IMG/VR virus record: IMGVR_UViG_3300027971_000073
Location: 1-47,354 of that record
Direction: 5' to 3' (one strand)
From: a virus
Length of the DNA: 47,354 nucleotides
Shown: piece by piece, positions 47,251 to 47,354 of the stretch
Layout: each line of letters starts with the position of its first letter
Position numbering within the stretch: position 1 is the first letter of the stretch
Program-made: the position numbers and the translations under genes
Notes under the pieces: generated by a model
The model's database searches: none
What the model was told of the DNA's origin: nothing
The model's input: the letters and a program-made list of their open reading frames with translations, nothing else

Positions 47251-47354
47251 TTGACATTACCAGCGTCTTCAGCCGCGCCCATAGTCGGTACATTGGGATA
47301 TTTTGTGTGGGGCATAGCATTATTATCCGCTGGCTTGGGCGAGCAGGAGCAGAG
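47247..47354 (-). CDS. Small lipoprotein, partial (version B)
   Basis: The last 35 codons of the partner of 10159..10293; the start lies beyond the right edge. It begins LCSCSPKPADNN in the window, keeping the lipobox, then differs through the middle (MPHTKYPNVPT) and rejoins version A at MGAAEDAG and the ending GNVK. Stop overlaps the 90-residue gene start by ATGA. Confidence 0.65.
   Translation of the reverse strand, partial: LCSCSPKPADNNAMPHTKYPNVPTMGAAEDAGNVK

Larger units (their letters stand above)
39030..47354. repeat. Version B of the duplicated, diverged tail/internal-virion module
   Basis: Homologous to 1..10267 with the offset starting at 39029. The first part (39030..39290) is nearly identical, then divergence rises sharply. 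Gene content is the same except that the 765-residue receptor-binding gene is missing and the 91-residue gene is replaced by a 141-residue chaperone-like gene. The window ends inside the lipoprotein gene at the same alignment point as 10267. Confidence 0.9.

Noticed and set aside
1-47354. CRISPR array, integrase, insertion sequence or ribosomal RNA
   Set aside because: I saw no regularly spaced direct repeats with spacers, no tyrosine or serine recombinase or transposase pattern, and no rRNA-like stretch.

Overview
The window looks like most or all of a small tailed double-stranded DNA phage genome, podovirus-like. It carries an N4-gp56-type capsid protein next to a short-tail set: portal, scaffold, head-tail adaptor, long nozzle protein and large ejection proteins. 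I see no integrase, repressor, RNA polymerase, DNA polymerase or primase, so it is probably lytic and depends on host polymerases. The host cannot be named. Two lipoproteins that could be outer spanin subunits, and GT9/GT8-like enzymes, suggest a Gram-negative host. The sequence style suggests an environmental (metagenomic) phage; this is inference.

All but one of the credible genes lie on the minus strand, so the map reads right to left. From about 32.3 kb down to 21.1 kb is an early/metabolic block: resolvase-like nuclease, SSB-like protein, RecB-like nuclease, many small proteins, two glycosyltransferases, a 2OG-Fe(II) oxygenase, a RepA-like helicase, a tRNA-Gly-like gene and a Mom-like DNA-modification enzyme. 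Many are joined by ATGA or TAATG overlaps. A 380-base intergenic region (20.75-21.13 kb) holds a promoter with an operator-like inverted repeat and an attenuator-like leader. Below it come small and large terminase, a holin/spanin-like cluster, portal, a SAM methyltransferase, scaffold, capsid, small head/tail genes, and receptor-binding or fibre genes (11.5-5.4 kb). The adaptor, nozzle and internal virion genes follow down to position 1. The ejection proteins and a GH108-like lysozyme continue at 39.2-32.8 kb.

The main structural oddity is that positions 1 to about 10267 and 39030 to 47354 are the same module in two diverged versions: same gene order, clear amino-acid divergence. Position 1 corresponds to 39030. 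The simplest reading is a circular or circularly permuted genome of about 39 kb whose assembly has wrapped past its origin into a second strain. A real divergent tandem duplication cannot be excluded from sequence alone. Version A (left) has a 765-residue LamG/SPRY receptor-binding protein that version B (right) lacks. B has a different small chaperone-like gene and longer fibres, so the two versions probably differ in host range.

Other points of interest are a lone plus-strand secreted-protein gene sharing its start codon with the lysozyme gene, a tRNA-Gly-like gene with an 8-base anticodon loop, a (CG)9 tract inside the terminase gene, tandem STATI repeats in a fibre protein, two 26-residue membrane micropeptides, and a repeated translation leader without a strong Shine-Dalgarno sequence.
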